Source of the DNA: Paenibacillus sp. FSL H8-0079
GTDB taxonomy: Bacteria > Bacillota > Bacilli > Paenibacillales > Paenibacillaceae
Assembly: GCF_037991315.1 (NCBI RefSeq)
Contig: NZ_CP150300.1
Location: 4,960,001 to 5,024,000, forward strand
Direction: 5' to 3'
Length of the DNA stretch: 64,000 bases
Made by a program: the position numbers and the translations under genes. Each line of letters starts with the position of its first letter. Positions within the stretch are counted from its first letter, which is position 1. Below, in pieces: positions 1-8,359 of the stretch. Under the pieces are notes generated by a model that saw only the letters and a list, made by a program, of their open reading frames with translations, did not search any database and had not been told where the DNA came from.

Positions 1-938
1 ATCAGCTCAGGCATATGCTCCTGCGGAATGTGATGATTCAGACAGCCTTGTACCAGGCCATCCCGCATAGCCGAGTCCATCGTATCACCTGTAACCACAA
101 TCGTGGCCGGGTTAATGATCGCGATGATGGATACAAGCGTTTGTACGACGAGTTCCTGCAAACCCTCTGTCGTTTTCAACATTCGCAACTGCTCTTCCCG
201 CGACACCCCAAAAGGTAAGAAGGACACCTCGCCCCCAAATTGCGTATTCCCGGTCAGCGGACGACCATCAATGATAAATCCTGCACCCGGAAAATGGTTC
301 TCTGGGAAAGTCACCACCGCAAAGTTCTTCTCTTCCTCAAACTGTTGCTGGTTATACAATCCGTAGACCGTCAGGTTCATGTCGTTACCAATGACCACTT
401 CCACTTCTTCATATTGTTCCTTGAGCCTTGGCCCTAGTGGCTGATACATCAGCTCCGGTACGTCGCAAATGCCAATCACACCGTTGTGTGCCACCCCAGG
501 TATGCCGATACCAATCGCCTGCACATTGTGGTGTTGCTCAATCAGGTTCGCAATTAGATCCTCTACCACCGTTACATTAATCTCATCCAAAAAGAGTGTC
601 TGTTCCTCCGCCATCTCTCCGTTCAGATTGGCATATGTATGTGTGATCGAGTGAACGCCGCCCTCTGTTCGAATAATCAGGCACAGTACGCTGGCGTAGT
701 CCGCATTGAATTGATACCGACTGGCAGGTCTTCCCCCACTCGACTCATCTGGACCCAGATCGATAATCTCACCTGTTTGGAGTAATTCGTTAAGGATAGT
801 GCCGCATGTCGCTACGCTGAGTTTGGTCAGGTTCGCAATGGAAGCTTTTGTGCCTACGCCCATGGATCGGAGCGTGTTCTTCACCAATTCAACGTTAATG
901 CGCTTCACCTGTTGGGTGTTGTGTGATGTGGGTAACAT
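1..938 (-). CDS. ROK-family transcriptional repressor (NagC/XylR type), 3' end outside window
   Basis: Only the N-terminal ~312 residues are present; the gene runs off the left edge. Translation from the ATG at 938-936 gives a winged-helix region (residues about 10-70, with LTKLSVATCGTILNELL as the HTH core) followed by an actin-like ROK sugar-kinase fold with a GIGIPG motif near residue 165 and a later VVTGDT stretch. An N-terminal HTH fused to a ROK domain is characteristic of sugar-responsive repressors rather than kinases. A GGAGG ribosome-binding site lies at about 952-957, 13 bases upstream, which is slightly long. The target is unknown because the neighbouring sugar genes are outside the window. 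Confidence 0.85.
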   Translation of the reverse strand, partial: MLPTSHNTQQVKRINVELVKNTLRSMGVGTKASIANLTKLSVATCGTILNELLQTGEIIDLGPDESSGGRPASRYQFNADYASVLCLIIRTEGGVHSITHTYANLNGEMAEEQTLFLDEINVTVVEDLIANLIEQHHNVQAIGIGIPGVAHNGVIGICDVPELMYQPLGPRLKEQYEEVEVVIGNDMNLTVYGLYNQQQFEEEKNFAVVTFPENHFPGAGFIIDGRPLTGNTQFGGEVSFLPFGVSREEQLRMLKTTEGLQELVVQTLVSIIAIINPATIVVTGDTMDSAMRDGLVQGCLNHHIPQEHMPEL

Positions 939-1083
939 GGTTAGTTGTATGCCTCCTTTCGTTCATTTCGAACCATTCAATGAATGTTTTTAAAAGTATT
1001 TTAATAATTGAAGTTTAGGGGGATTTGTAGGGAAAGTCAATGCTTAATTGGAAGCGAAAAACGTTTGGATGGAACGACAACAA

Positions 1084-1120
1084 GACAGTGCAAGATCATC
1101 TTATATGACCCTGCACTGTC
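1084..1120 (-). terminator. Hairpin after the 1137-1406 gene
   Basis: GACAGTGCA and TGCACTGTC form a perfect 9-bp stem around a 19-base loop, just after the minus-strand gene that ends at 1137. There is no convincing U-tract, so termination is only probable. Confidence 0.45.
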
Positions 1121-1136
1121 CTTAGTTAAGGTAACT

Positions 1137-1406
1137 TTATGTAGACTGGCTCATTTGATTTGCCAAGATGCTCTTCTCCAGCCGTACTTCAAATAACTTT
1201 CGGTTTAGATCCTGTTCCATGGCATGTAGATGATATGCAGCTTGTTTCACCGTGTCCATATGCAGCACCCCTGCCCGCTTGGCGATGATTTCCATGGCGT
1301 CAAGGATGAGTTTATTGCATGTGACGAGTTGATCAACGTAATCGTCTTCTTGTTGGACGAGTTGTGCGTACTGCGAAGCGAGGTCTTCGCTGTTGGTACT
1401 TGTCAT
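1137..1406 (-). CDS. Small helical hypothetical protein (89 aa)
   Basis: I do not recognise this protein. It is short, charged and predicted to be mainly alpha-helical, with no membrane segment, signal peptide or cysteine pair. I chose the ATG at 1406-1404 because AGGGGTGGTGAC lies directly upstream; the longer reading to 1490 has no ribosome-binding site and would cross the palindromic control region. It is divergent from the XRE gene at 1516, and the shared inverted repeats suggest that regulator controls it. A paired regulator/target or toxin-antitoxin-like role is conceivable but unsupported. Confidence 0.6.
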   Translation of the reverse strand: MTSTNSEDLASQYAQLVQQEDDYVDQLVTCNKLILDAMEIIAKRAGVLHMDTVKQAAYHLHAMEQDLNRKLFEVRLEKSILANQMSQST

Positions 1407-1424
1407 GTCACCACCCCTAAAATT

Positions 1425-1466
1425 GGTACGCATAAGAGTACCAGATATACAAAAAGTATATGGTAC
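1425..1466. promoter_or_regulatory. Palindromic operator region between divergent genes
   Basis: Three GGTAC/GTACC half-sites alternate in orientation: GGTAC at 1425-1429, GTACC at 1438-1442 and GGTAC at 1462-1466. The 1438-1466 segment is a longer imperfect palindrome because ATATAC/GTATAT pair inside the outer arms. It sits exactly between the divergent small gene and the XRE regulator, so autoregulation by the XRE protein is the natural reading. This is inference. Confidence 0.55.
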
Positions 1467-1515
1467 GCTCATGCGTAACGTCAAGACCATATGGAAATTT
1501 TAGGAGTGATTTAAC

Positions 1516-1731
1516 ATGGCAAAGAAAGTCGTCGTCAATATTCATAAGCTCACGGAAAAACATAATATCTCGCTACGCGAACTGGCAAGATTGTCTGATA
1601 TCCGACACGCTGCGTTGAGTGAGTTGCAGTCTGGGAAGCGAGAGAATATTAACTTTGCTCACATTGAACGGATCGCAGAAGCTTTGGATATTGATGATAT
1701 AAAGGAAATTATTGAAATTAAAGATATTTAG
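1516..1731 (+). CDS. Small XRE/Cro-type HTH regulator (71 aa)
   Basis: The protein is essentially one helix-turn-helix domain of the lambda Cro/C1 type: a basic N-terminus, then LRELARLSDIRHAALSEL as helices 2-3, and a short acidic tail. Small stand-alone proteins of this kind occur next to mobile or accessory genes. The ATG follows AGGAGTGATTTAAC. It is divergent from the small helical gene and ends 47 bp before the convergent DNA methyltransferase, with no clear terminator between them. It probably binds the GGTAC-containing palindromes at 1425-1466. Whether it also influences the methyltransferase operon is unknown. Confidence 0.85.
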   Translation: MAKKVVVNIHKLTEKHNISLRELARLSDIRHAALSELQSGKRENINFAHIERIAEALDIDDIKEIIEIKDI

Positions 1732-1778
1732 TTGAAAAATACTGTGACTATTTTTAATGTAATCTCAAAAAACTCTGT

Positions 1779-3059
1779 TTATTTCACCTTATCGGCAGTA
1801 TTATATTCCAATCTAATTTTAAACCAATCTGCTAGTCTCTCAGCCATCAAAGGAGGAACTGCATTGCCGATTTGCACAAAATTAGAAGTCCTCGGCCCTT
1901 CAAAAAAATAATCATCTGGAAATGATTGGATTCTAGCTACTTCTCTAACAGTAAGAGAACGATTTTGCGTTATATCTGGGTGAATATAATGATGACCATC
2001 TTTTGATATATGAGCGACTACGGTATGAGAGTACTGTTCATCCCCAGCAACCACCTTAAATCTATCAAGAAATGAAGTAAGATTCTTGTGTGTAATCAAA
2101 TGCTCTGGTAGATCAGGGTATTTTAAACGACTCTTTTCTTTGTTCCACTTCTCTACTACAATATTATAAATATCTAAATCTCTTTGTACATTTGATCTAG
2201 CCTCATGATGTGTAAGAATATCTCTTGGACCTCTAATTTTCATTTCTTCCAACAAGTTATTAGGAGGAGATTTATAACAACTGTCTACAGTTGATTGTCC
2301 AGAAAAAAGTCTAGGAAGATCATTTATTAAGTCATTGACAATATGATTTTGAATTTGATTCTCGATTATTGGAAATTGATATTCAATATCCTTTCTCCAA
2401 CCAACAATAATAATTCTCTTTCTATCTTGAAGTACTCCAAAGTATTTCGCATTTAATTTCCGCGCTTCAATATTATAACCCACTCTTTTCATATAGGATT
2501 GTAAGTTCTTAAACAACGTTCCTTTAAACGCAGTCAAAATACCTGGGACATTTTCAAAGACAAACGCTTTAGGTTGATATCTTGTTAAGAATCTTACATA
2601 TAACTTATACAAGTAATTCCTAGGATCATCTTCCATGCTTTTCTCGTCTCTTGCTCTACCAACTAGTGAATAAGCTTGACAAGGAGGCCCACCAATAATT
2701 AGGTCTACACTATTCTGTTTCATATGAGCTAGTCTGTTATCAATCTTTTGAAATATTAATGGTAAAGTAGCTTCAGAAATTTCAAGATTCATTACAGGCT
2801 CCAACTCATCCTCAGGAACTAGAGATAAAAGTTTGCGCCTTTTTTCTTCCCTCTCACCACTAGTACTATAATAACTTTCTTGGTATTCTCTGTATAATTT
2901 CAAATTATTAGTTTTCTTCATATAATAGTATACTGACCTAGTCTCTAATGTTTTACACGCATAAGCATCTCGCTCAATATGTGCAATTGGTTCAAAACCT
3001 GTTCTTAAAAAACCTTCAGAAAGTCCTCCAGCACCTGAAAATATATCTAAAAAATTCAT
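1779..3059 (-). CDS. DNA (cytosine-5-)-methyltransferase (426 aa)
   Basis: Transfers a methyl group from S-adenosylmethionine to carbon 5 of cytosine in a DNA recognition site. All main motifs are present in order: motif I FSGAGGLSEGF near residue 8; motif IV GGPPCQAYS with catalytic Cys127; motif VI FENVPG; motif VIII QDRKRIIIVGW; motif IX SLTVREVARIQSFP; motif X QIGNAVPP. The stretch between motifs VIII and IX is the likely target-recognition domain; its specificity cannot be read. The ATG follows AAGGGGCGTTGTA. It is the last gene after the GHKL and receiver genes but has its own sigma-A-like promoter at 3097-3125. No restriction endonuclease or Vsr gene is recognisable beside it. Confidence 0.96.
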   Translation of the reverse strand: MNFLDIFSGAGGLSEGFLRTGFEPIAHIERDAYACKTLETRSVYYYMKKTNNLKLYREYQESYYSTSGEREEKRRKLLSLVPEDELEPVMNLEISEATLPLIFQKIDNRLAHMKQNSVDLIIGGPPCQAYSLVGRARDEKSMEDDPRNYLYKLYVRFLTRYQPKAFVFENVPGILTAFKGTLFKNLQSYMKRVGYNIEARKLNAKYFGVLQDRKRIIIVGWRKDIEYQFPIIENQIQNHIVNDLINDLPRLFSGQSTVDSCYKSPPNNLLEEMKIRGPRDILTHHEARSNVQRDLDIYNIVVEKWNKEKSRLKYPDLPEHLITHKNLTSFLDRFKVVAGDEQYSHTVVAHISKDGHHYIHPDITQNRSLTVREVARIQSFPDDYFFEGPRTSNFVQIGNAVPPLMAERLADWFKIRLEYNTADKVK

Positions 3060-3096
3060 TACAACGCCCCTTAGCTAACTCAATCTAAATATAAAA

Positions 3097-3125
3097 ATCA
3101 TACTAGGTTAGCAATGTATTGTAAA
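3097..3125 (-). promoter_or_regulatory. Internal promoter of the methyltransferase gene
   Basis: On the minus strand, TTTACA (3125-3120) and TATGAT (3102-3097) are separated by exactly 17 bases, a near-consensus sigma-A promoter. An inverted repeat GCTAAC/GTTAGC (3107-3112 and 3074-3079) brackets the -10 box and could be an operator or a leader hairpin. Confidence 0.6.
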
Positions 3126-3146
3126 CTATAAGACGAATGAATAAAT

Positions 3147-4670
3147 TCAATCCAACCTTATAATACCTACCCTAGAGATAAAGGTTGATAAGTAGTGTTT
3201 GATATCACTTAGAAATAATTCTCTAAATTCCAATAGAGGTTGAAGCGTAAACTCTCTATTTTGATCATTACTTATATGATGAAAACTAAAAACGATAATA
3301 CAAAGTTCATCATTTATTAATAACTCTGGTGTCGAATACAACGATTCCGGTAAACTTTTGGTACGTTTATTAAACTGATCTACTGGTACTTTGATCCCAA
3401 ATAAAATGCGCTTCCTTTTCAATTTATTTTGGGCGTAGTCGCACGAGGATGAGATATCCAATTTCACCAATCTAATTTGATCATCATTTATATCAACTTT
3501 ATCAAAAGTATGTAATACTATTTCTTCCTTAATCTCTTTATCATCCACTAAAAATAACTTACCTGGTTTCTTATTGTCATTTAGCAGTATTTTTTGGCAA
3601 AGTAGTTTAGAGTTAGAGAATCCTTGTGTACGCAAATATTTATTATGCATCTCCTCTATAATCTCTTTATCTTCATGTATCACAACGTTCTTATCAATGA
3701 TTTTTGAGTATGAAATAAAATCACGACCATTTTTTTTCAATACAAATTTACCTATCTTAGAAATTGAATATTCATTTTGATTGATTAGACAGGTAATACT
3801 AGAGCTAGTCATATGTTGGAATTCTTCATCATCAAAATGTATTAAGTGCATTTGATTCCATAACTCATCTGGAAGCATTTGATTTAAAGAAGCAAACGCA
3901 TTTGATATGTATTCAGCATTAGTAGTACTGGTCCCCAATATTTTTCCTGCATTAGCAATTGCCAATCGCTGAATTATATTCTGTACATTTTTATTCCAAT
4001 TATCTCCTTTGTCCGATAACATCGCTACACTATTGAGCAACATATTAGCGGCTTTCGAAACTGTATTTTCCCATACTAACAAAGAAGATAAAGCATTCAT
4101 TTCTTTTAGTTTTCCGTTCAGTTCAGTTAACAAATTATCGATAGGTACTTCTTCATGTTCACTAAAAGAAGGAACCATATTGAATATATCCATTATTTTT
4201 TCTTCAATAGTAGTATCATTTATACTTGATATAGTTGCTGCTAATTGATCACGAGCCTCATTATGACTATCTCTAATTAAACTTATAAAATCTTTTTTTT
4301 CTAAACTTGTTATTAAATACGGTTGTGGCACTTGCGGATATTCTTTTAGTTCCTCTTTAAATGATGCTAGATATTCATTATTATGTTTACTCCACATACA
4401 CAATATATATGGGCCATTTTCTAAGCTTATTGCACGTTTAAGTAAACTAAATAATGAACGGTTTATTATATGAGAATCAGTTACAGTGGAGAATCTCATG
4501 TCCAAAATAACAAGTCGCACACCATTCAGGGGTTCCTCTGGTTTATTTTTCAATTGTCCATCCCAAAATAAAGAATAAATTCCTTTAGTAGACAAAGCCT
4601 TCATTATAGGGAGTGCTTCTTCTATTTGATCGTCAATGATAATGACTTTATTAATAGCATTTAATTCCAA
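3147..4670 (-). CDS. Receiver-domain protein of the GHKL-methyltransferase operon (507 aa)
   Basis: Residues 1-130 read as a response-regulator receiver domain: acidic pair Asp13-Asp14, phospho-acceptor Asp57 in LVILDMRF, Ser94 after strand 4 and Lys125/126 after strand 5. The remaining ~375 residues match no output domain I recognise; there is no HTH. They contain SSCDYAQNK around Cys410, an ELCIIVFSFHH strand and a helical C-terminus. The start is TTG at 4670; its GGAGG site is formed by the last codons of the upstream gene, so translation is coupled. Position next to a histidine-kinase-like protein makes it the likely phosphorylation partner. The C-terminus may hold the effector. Function beyond that is unknown. 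Confidence 0.8.
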   Translation of the reverse strand: MELNAINKVIIIDDQIEEALPIMKALSTKGIYSLFWDGQLKNKPEEPLNGVRLVILDMRFSTVTDSHIINRSLFSLLKRAISLENGPYILCMWSKHNNEYLASFKEELKEYPQVPQPYLITSLEKKDFISLIRDSHNEARDQLAATISSINDTTIEEKIMDIFNMVPSFSEHEEVPIDNLLTELNGKLKEMNALSSLLVWENTVSKAANMLLNSVAMLSDKGDNWNKNVQNIIQRLAIANAGKILGTSTTNAEYISNAFASLNQMLPDELWNQMHLIHFDDEEFQHMTSSSITCLINQNEYSISKIGKFVLKKNGRDFISYSKIIDKNVVIHEDKEIIEEMHNKYLRTQGFSNSKLLCQKILLNDNKKPGKLFLVDDKEIKEEIVLHTFDKVDINDDQIRLVKLDISSSCDYAQNKLKRKRILFGIKVPVDQFNKRTKSLPESLYSTPELLINDELCIIVFSFHHISNDQNREFTLQPLLEFRELFLSDIKHYLSTFISRVGIIRLD

Positions 4671-4672
4671 TT

Positions 4673-6757
4673 TTATTCTTCCTCCTTGAATGCTAATGCA
4701 ATAATTGCACCATGCTTATACTCTAATGGTAATTCTAAATCATAATAATCTGGAAATATAATTTGACCACTATGTTGCTTCATAATTTCGCTAGCTAAGT
4801 GAAGTCCTAAACCCATTCCACCTGTTTTGTCAGTAATAAAAGGTTTGGTAATCATTTCTGTTGGTATGGTAAACCCTTTACCATTATCCGCTATAATAAT
4901 ACTTAGATAACCTGATATTTCTCTTGTTATATCAAAATAGATCTTTTTATTAGGGACTTCAACATAACTCAGCCACCAAATTGCGTTATCAATGATATTT
5001 ATTATATTACTTGTAATTAAATTTTCATTACCTTTTACGATAAAATCATCAGTTTTATTAAGATAATTCTCAACAACTTGAATTTCATGTGCTGCCAATC
5101 TGAAATCCACCAAAAATAATGCTTGACTAATTACATCTTTAAAATTGAATTTTTTCAAACGACCAGATTTAACAACTGAAGCATATCCATCTGTAAGACT
5201 CCCAAGTCTTTCCACTAATTTCCTGACATGCTGAGAAGTTTGATTTTCATCAATTACGCGCTCTAGTTCAGAAATAACTTTATCTATTTCATGTAAAACA
5301 ACGCTCATGCTTAAGCCTATGCTTGAACTTTTTTGGTAAACACCTGTAATATGTTGATAATCACGTTCAATGTTATCAAGGCATCCGAATATTTCATTTT
5401 TTAATGAATTGTCTGACACTTTCATTTCGATCTTTTCCCTTAACGAAGCAACCTCTGCAATTAATGGTTCAGATTTAGAGGTGGCACCATAATATTTTCT
5501 TATAAGATACTTATCTAATGCGCGGTCATGTTCAAATTTTTCAACAGCGAAAAGTACAGCATCTCTAAATTTTTCATATGCCAAATCCTCTATAAATCCT
5601 TCACGGTTAGTCTTCTCTTGTAAACCTAAACTTTGGCTACGCTCAATCTTTACACTTCCAAGTACTAGATTGGTACTAATTTTATCAGCTGGACTATTAA
5701 CTCTTTTGGCGTTTAATCCCAACCAATCACTCTCTTCTGAAGAGTAAATTCTAATTTTATCTCGATATACAAAAATACCACCGTTTGTTTTCAAATATTT
5801 CTTTAACCCTGAAGTGTCAGAAACTTCTCCAAATTTAAGTAAACTGGAGTCCAAATCAAACCCCAATAATTCAATCTCAATTGAACCAATATCATATTCA
5901 GATAAATCAATAGGAACAAACATTTTTTTAGTTTTTTTTCTATCATCTTTTAAGTTATCTAATTTTTTCATTTCAATCTCATCAATATGATTGTTTCTAT
6001 AATCCAATTTATCTAAGTTGTTCCAAGGTTTGAACTCATATTCATAGTTAAGAATTTTGTTTTTATCCAACGTCATCTTTACCTTAAATAATGCATAATC
6101 CTTAATATCATCATAACTTATTAAACCCTTTAACCATTCAGGATTGCTCACTTTCAAGTTCACTTTAAACGCATCTAATGCTTCAAATGGGGAGTTTAGT
6201 GAGGTTATTGCACGTTGTAAATCTCTCACTTTTCCTCTCGTCCACGGAGTTTTTAAATTTTCTATAATTATACGAGTGCCTTTGGGACTACCATTAGTAA
6301 ACAACTGAGTTGGGGGACGCTCAATGATATCAATAGACACATCTGATAAGTATTTATTAGAATCGAATATCGACCAATCAATACTTAAAAAAACCTCTTG
6401 TTCATTTTCGGAACGAGTTATCAATGTAACCTTATGTCCTAATTTATGAACCCCAAAACGTCCAATTCCCTTTTCACCCATAGGCAATCTGTTAAGTGAA
6501 CTTTTTATGTTTTCTTGTATCATTTTCTTTAATTTTTTCTCTTTATTATCTGTACCGGGTTCCATCCAGTAGTTTTTAACAATGTCGAGCGTCATTCCAT
6601 CTCCATCATCTTCGATAATTATCGTAGCAGATTGTAGATCGTCTGTATCTCTCATTATTACTTCAACATTTCTTGCATCAGCATCATAAGCGTTTTTAAT
6701 AAGTTCTAAGACTGCAATTGTCTCATCTTTAATTAACTGTTCACCTAATTGAGACAT
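4673..6757 (-). CDS. Double-ATPase GHKL protein: Hsp90/MORC-like N-terminus plus histidine-kinase C-terminus (694 aa)
   Basis: The N-terminal module is a GHKL ATPase of Hsp90/MutL/MORC type: N-box with Asn22 in ELIKNAYDADA, DxGxG at residues 50-54, and a GEKGIGRFG lid at 94-102. The middle is an S5-like transducer. The C-terminal module resembles a sensor kinase: H-box VVLHEIDKV with His489, then a second HATPase with Asn591 in IIDNAIWW, IADNGKGF around Asp624, and GGMGLGLHLA. There is no membrane segment, so it is cytosolic. It is first in an operon with the receiver protein and methyltransferase. The annotated ATG lacks a ribosome-binding site; a CTG at 6796 with AGAGGGG nine bases upstream would add the family-like segment FRPRARL. 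Related families (paraMORC) are known near restriction-modification genes. Confidence 0.85.
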   Translation of the reverse strand: MSQLGEQLIKDETIAVLELIKNAYDADARNVEVIMRDTDDLQSATIIIEDDGDGMTLDIVKNYWMEPGTDNKEKKLKKMIQENIKSSLNRLPMGEKGIGRFGVHKLGHKVTLITRSENEQEVFLSIDWSIFDSNKYLSDVSIDIIERPPTQLFTNGSPKGTRIIIENLKTPWTRGKVRDLQRAITSLNSPFEALDAFKVNLKVSNPEWLKGLISYDDIKDYALFKVKMTLDKNKILNYEYEFKPWNNLDKLDYRNNHIDEIEMKKLDNLKDDRKKTKKMFVPIDLSEYDIGSIEIELLGFDLDSSLLKFGEVSDTSGLKKYLKTNGGIFVYRDKIRIYSSEESDWLGLNAKRVNSPADKISTNLVLGSVKIERSQSLGLQEKTNREGFIEDLAYEKFRDAVLFAVEKFEHDRALDKYLIRKYYGATSKSEPLIAEVASLREKIEMKVSDNSLKNEIFGCLDNIERDYQHITGVYQKSSSIGLSMSVVLHEIDKVISELERVIDENQTSQHVRKLVERLGSLTDGYASVVKSGRLKKFNFKDVISQALFLVDFRLAAHEIQVVENYLNKTDDFIVKGNENLITSNIINIIDNAIWWLSYVEVPNKKIYFDITREISGYLSIIIADNGKGFTIPTEMITKPFITDKTGGMGLGLHLASEIMKQHSGQIIFPDYYDLELPLEYKHGAIIALAFKEEE

Positions 6758-6923
6758 TAATCTTGCTCTAGGCCTAAATACAGCTTGATTAGTCAGGTTA
6801 ATGCACCCCTCTCATTTTTATTAAGTATCAAAGATCTCAAATTTAAATATATTAATCGCCGATGTTCATCCAATCCTCTTTCCTCTCATAAACCGTTTTG
6901 TTATATCTTATGGCGCTAGGTAT

Positions 6924-6929
6924 ATTCTA
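6924..6929 (-). promoter_or_regulatory. Candidate extended -10 promoter of the GHKL operon
   Basis: The 330-base gap 6797-7127 has no gene. On the minus strand it contains TGGTAGAAT, an extended -10 box at 6924-6929, giving a leader of roughly 120 bases. No clear -35 box precedes it. The rest of the gap is A+T-rich sequence without recognisable features. Confidence 0.4.
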
Positions 6930-7203
6930 CCATACAAAATAAATTCGCTGCATTTTTTCTAAGTGAAAATAGATATTTATGTTTGCCTGATTTACGAGCA
7001 AATAGTATCACTAAAAAAATAGTAAATTGGATACTGAGAAGGGCCACAATTTATCTAGAAAGCATGTATCAATTATTAGAAATATATTTCTAGGGTTTTA
7101 TTAAAAAGAACAGCTACTTGGTATTATCCTCTTTTAATAGACAAGAAAAAAAAAGACATCTGTTAAGATGGACTTAATCTTGCCTACTGGAGGGGATTTT
7201 TTT

Positions 7204-7501
7204 ATGGCTAAAAAAGGACAAGCTTTCTGACGGTACTCCTCAGAATTAAAATTGGAGGCGGCCGGCTGGTCAACGAAGAGCATATGAGCATACGTGAAGT
7301 CGCGAAACGTTTGGGTATTCAAAATAAATCTCAGGTAAAGTATGGGCTGCGAAAATGAAACACGGAGTGAGTTTTGAACCTGCCACATCTAAACGAGGAC
7401 GTTCTAAAACGAAGTTTTCCAGTATGGAAGAAGAAATGGCTTACTTGCGAGCGGAGATTGAATATTTAAAAAAGCATTATCCAAATCTACACAAGGAGTG
7501 A
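7204..7501 (+). pseudogene. IS3 orfA remnant (HTH transposase subunit)
   Basis: Starts ATGGCTAAAAAAGGACAAGC after a GGAGGGG site, then hits a TGA after eight codons. Further fragments in shifting frames read RYSSELKLEA, EEHMSIREVAKRLGIQNK and MEEEMAYLRAEIEYLKKH, the helix-turn-helix and leucine-zipper parts of an IS3 OrfA. At least one nonsense change and one frameshift are needed to restore it. It ends at the TGA overlapping the orfB start. Confidence 0.8.
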
Positions 7502-8359
7502 CGAGTAAAGCTGCCAGATTTCAGATTGTAGAGGACTTGCGAGTACGTCATGATTGGCTTGGCTCGAAGTTTGCTGCGGTTTCCCGTTCGGGCTATTATA
7601 AGTGGAGAAAAAGTAGACAGGCGAAAAGTGAACGTAGACAAAAAGAACATGAATTGGAATCGCATCTGCTTGCCATTCATCGAGTTTATCCCTACTTTGG
7701 TTATCTTCAAATGACAGTGGCTTTACATAGAGAAGAGTTAGGAGTTAATCACACAAAGGTGTATCGAGTAATGAAACAATTAAGGTTTTGTTCTGTTATT
7801 CGAAGAAAGCGTCGATTCTTTGGGAAACAAGCTTCTGTAGTGAATCCAAATCGACTGGAACGCCAGTTTCAAGCAAGTTCACCACGAACTAAACTGGTTA
7901 CAGACATCACCTATATCCGCGCTGGAGAACAGTTTGTGTACCTATCTGTCATTCAGGATTTATATAATAATGAAATTTTGGATGGCCATCTTTCCGAACG
8001 AAATGATCTTGCTTTAGTTCATGAAACGCTGGATAGATTCTGTCAGCACACGGATCTGAGTGGCGTACTCCTGCACTCCAGTCAAGGATTTCAATAAACC
8101 TCTAAACCAGTCAACCGTAAACTGAAACAACTCAGTATGCTAGGAAGTCACTCCAGGCGGGAATTGCCTAGACAATGCCTGTATCAAATCTTTCTTCTCT
8201 CAATTAAAGACCGAAAAAATATACTTGAATGAGGCAGCAAACAAAGAGGAGGTTGAGCAGAAAGTGAGCGAATATATTCTATTCGATACCCACAACCGAT
8301 ACCAAAAAAGACTAAACGACCGTTCCCCGGTGGAATACCGGGAAAAGACCGCGGCTTAA
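7498..8359 (+). pseudogene. IS3 orfB transposase, inactivated
   Basis: The first 199 residues are a recognisable DDE integrase-type transposase N-terminus, with the first catalytic Asp in VTDITYI. The second catalytic site reads HSSQGFQ followed by a stop where HSDQGFQY is expected, so the Asp and the next Tyr codon are both lost. After a further frameshift the C-terminus continues as GNCLDNACIKSFFSQLKTE, where Lys replaces the third catalytic Glu. The original frame would have ended at the TAA at 8357-8359. Several independent hits imply an old insertion. Confidence 0.88.

Noticed and set aside
1779..3059. Methyltransferase as a simple type II restriction-modification pair
   Set aside because: No separate endonuclease gene is recognisable on either side; the neighbours are the receiver and GHKL genes.
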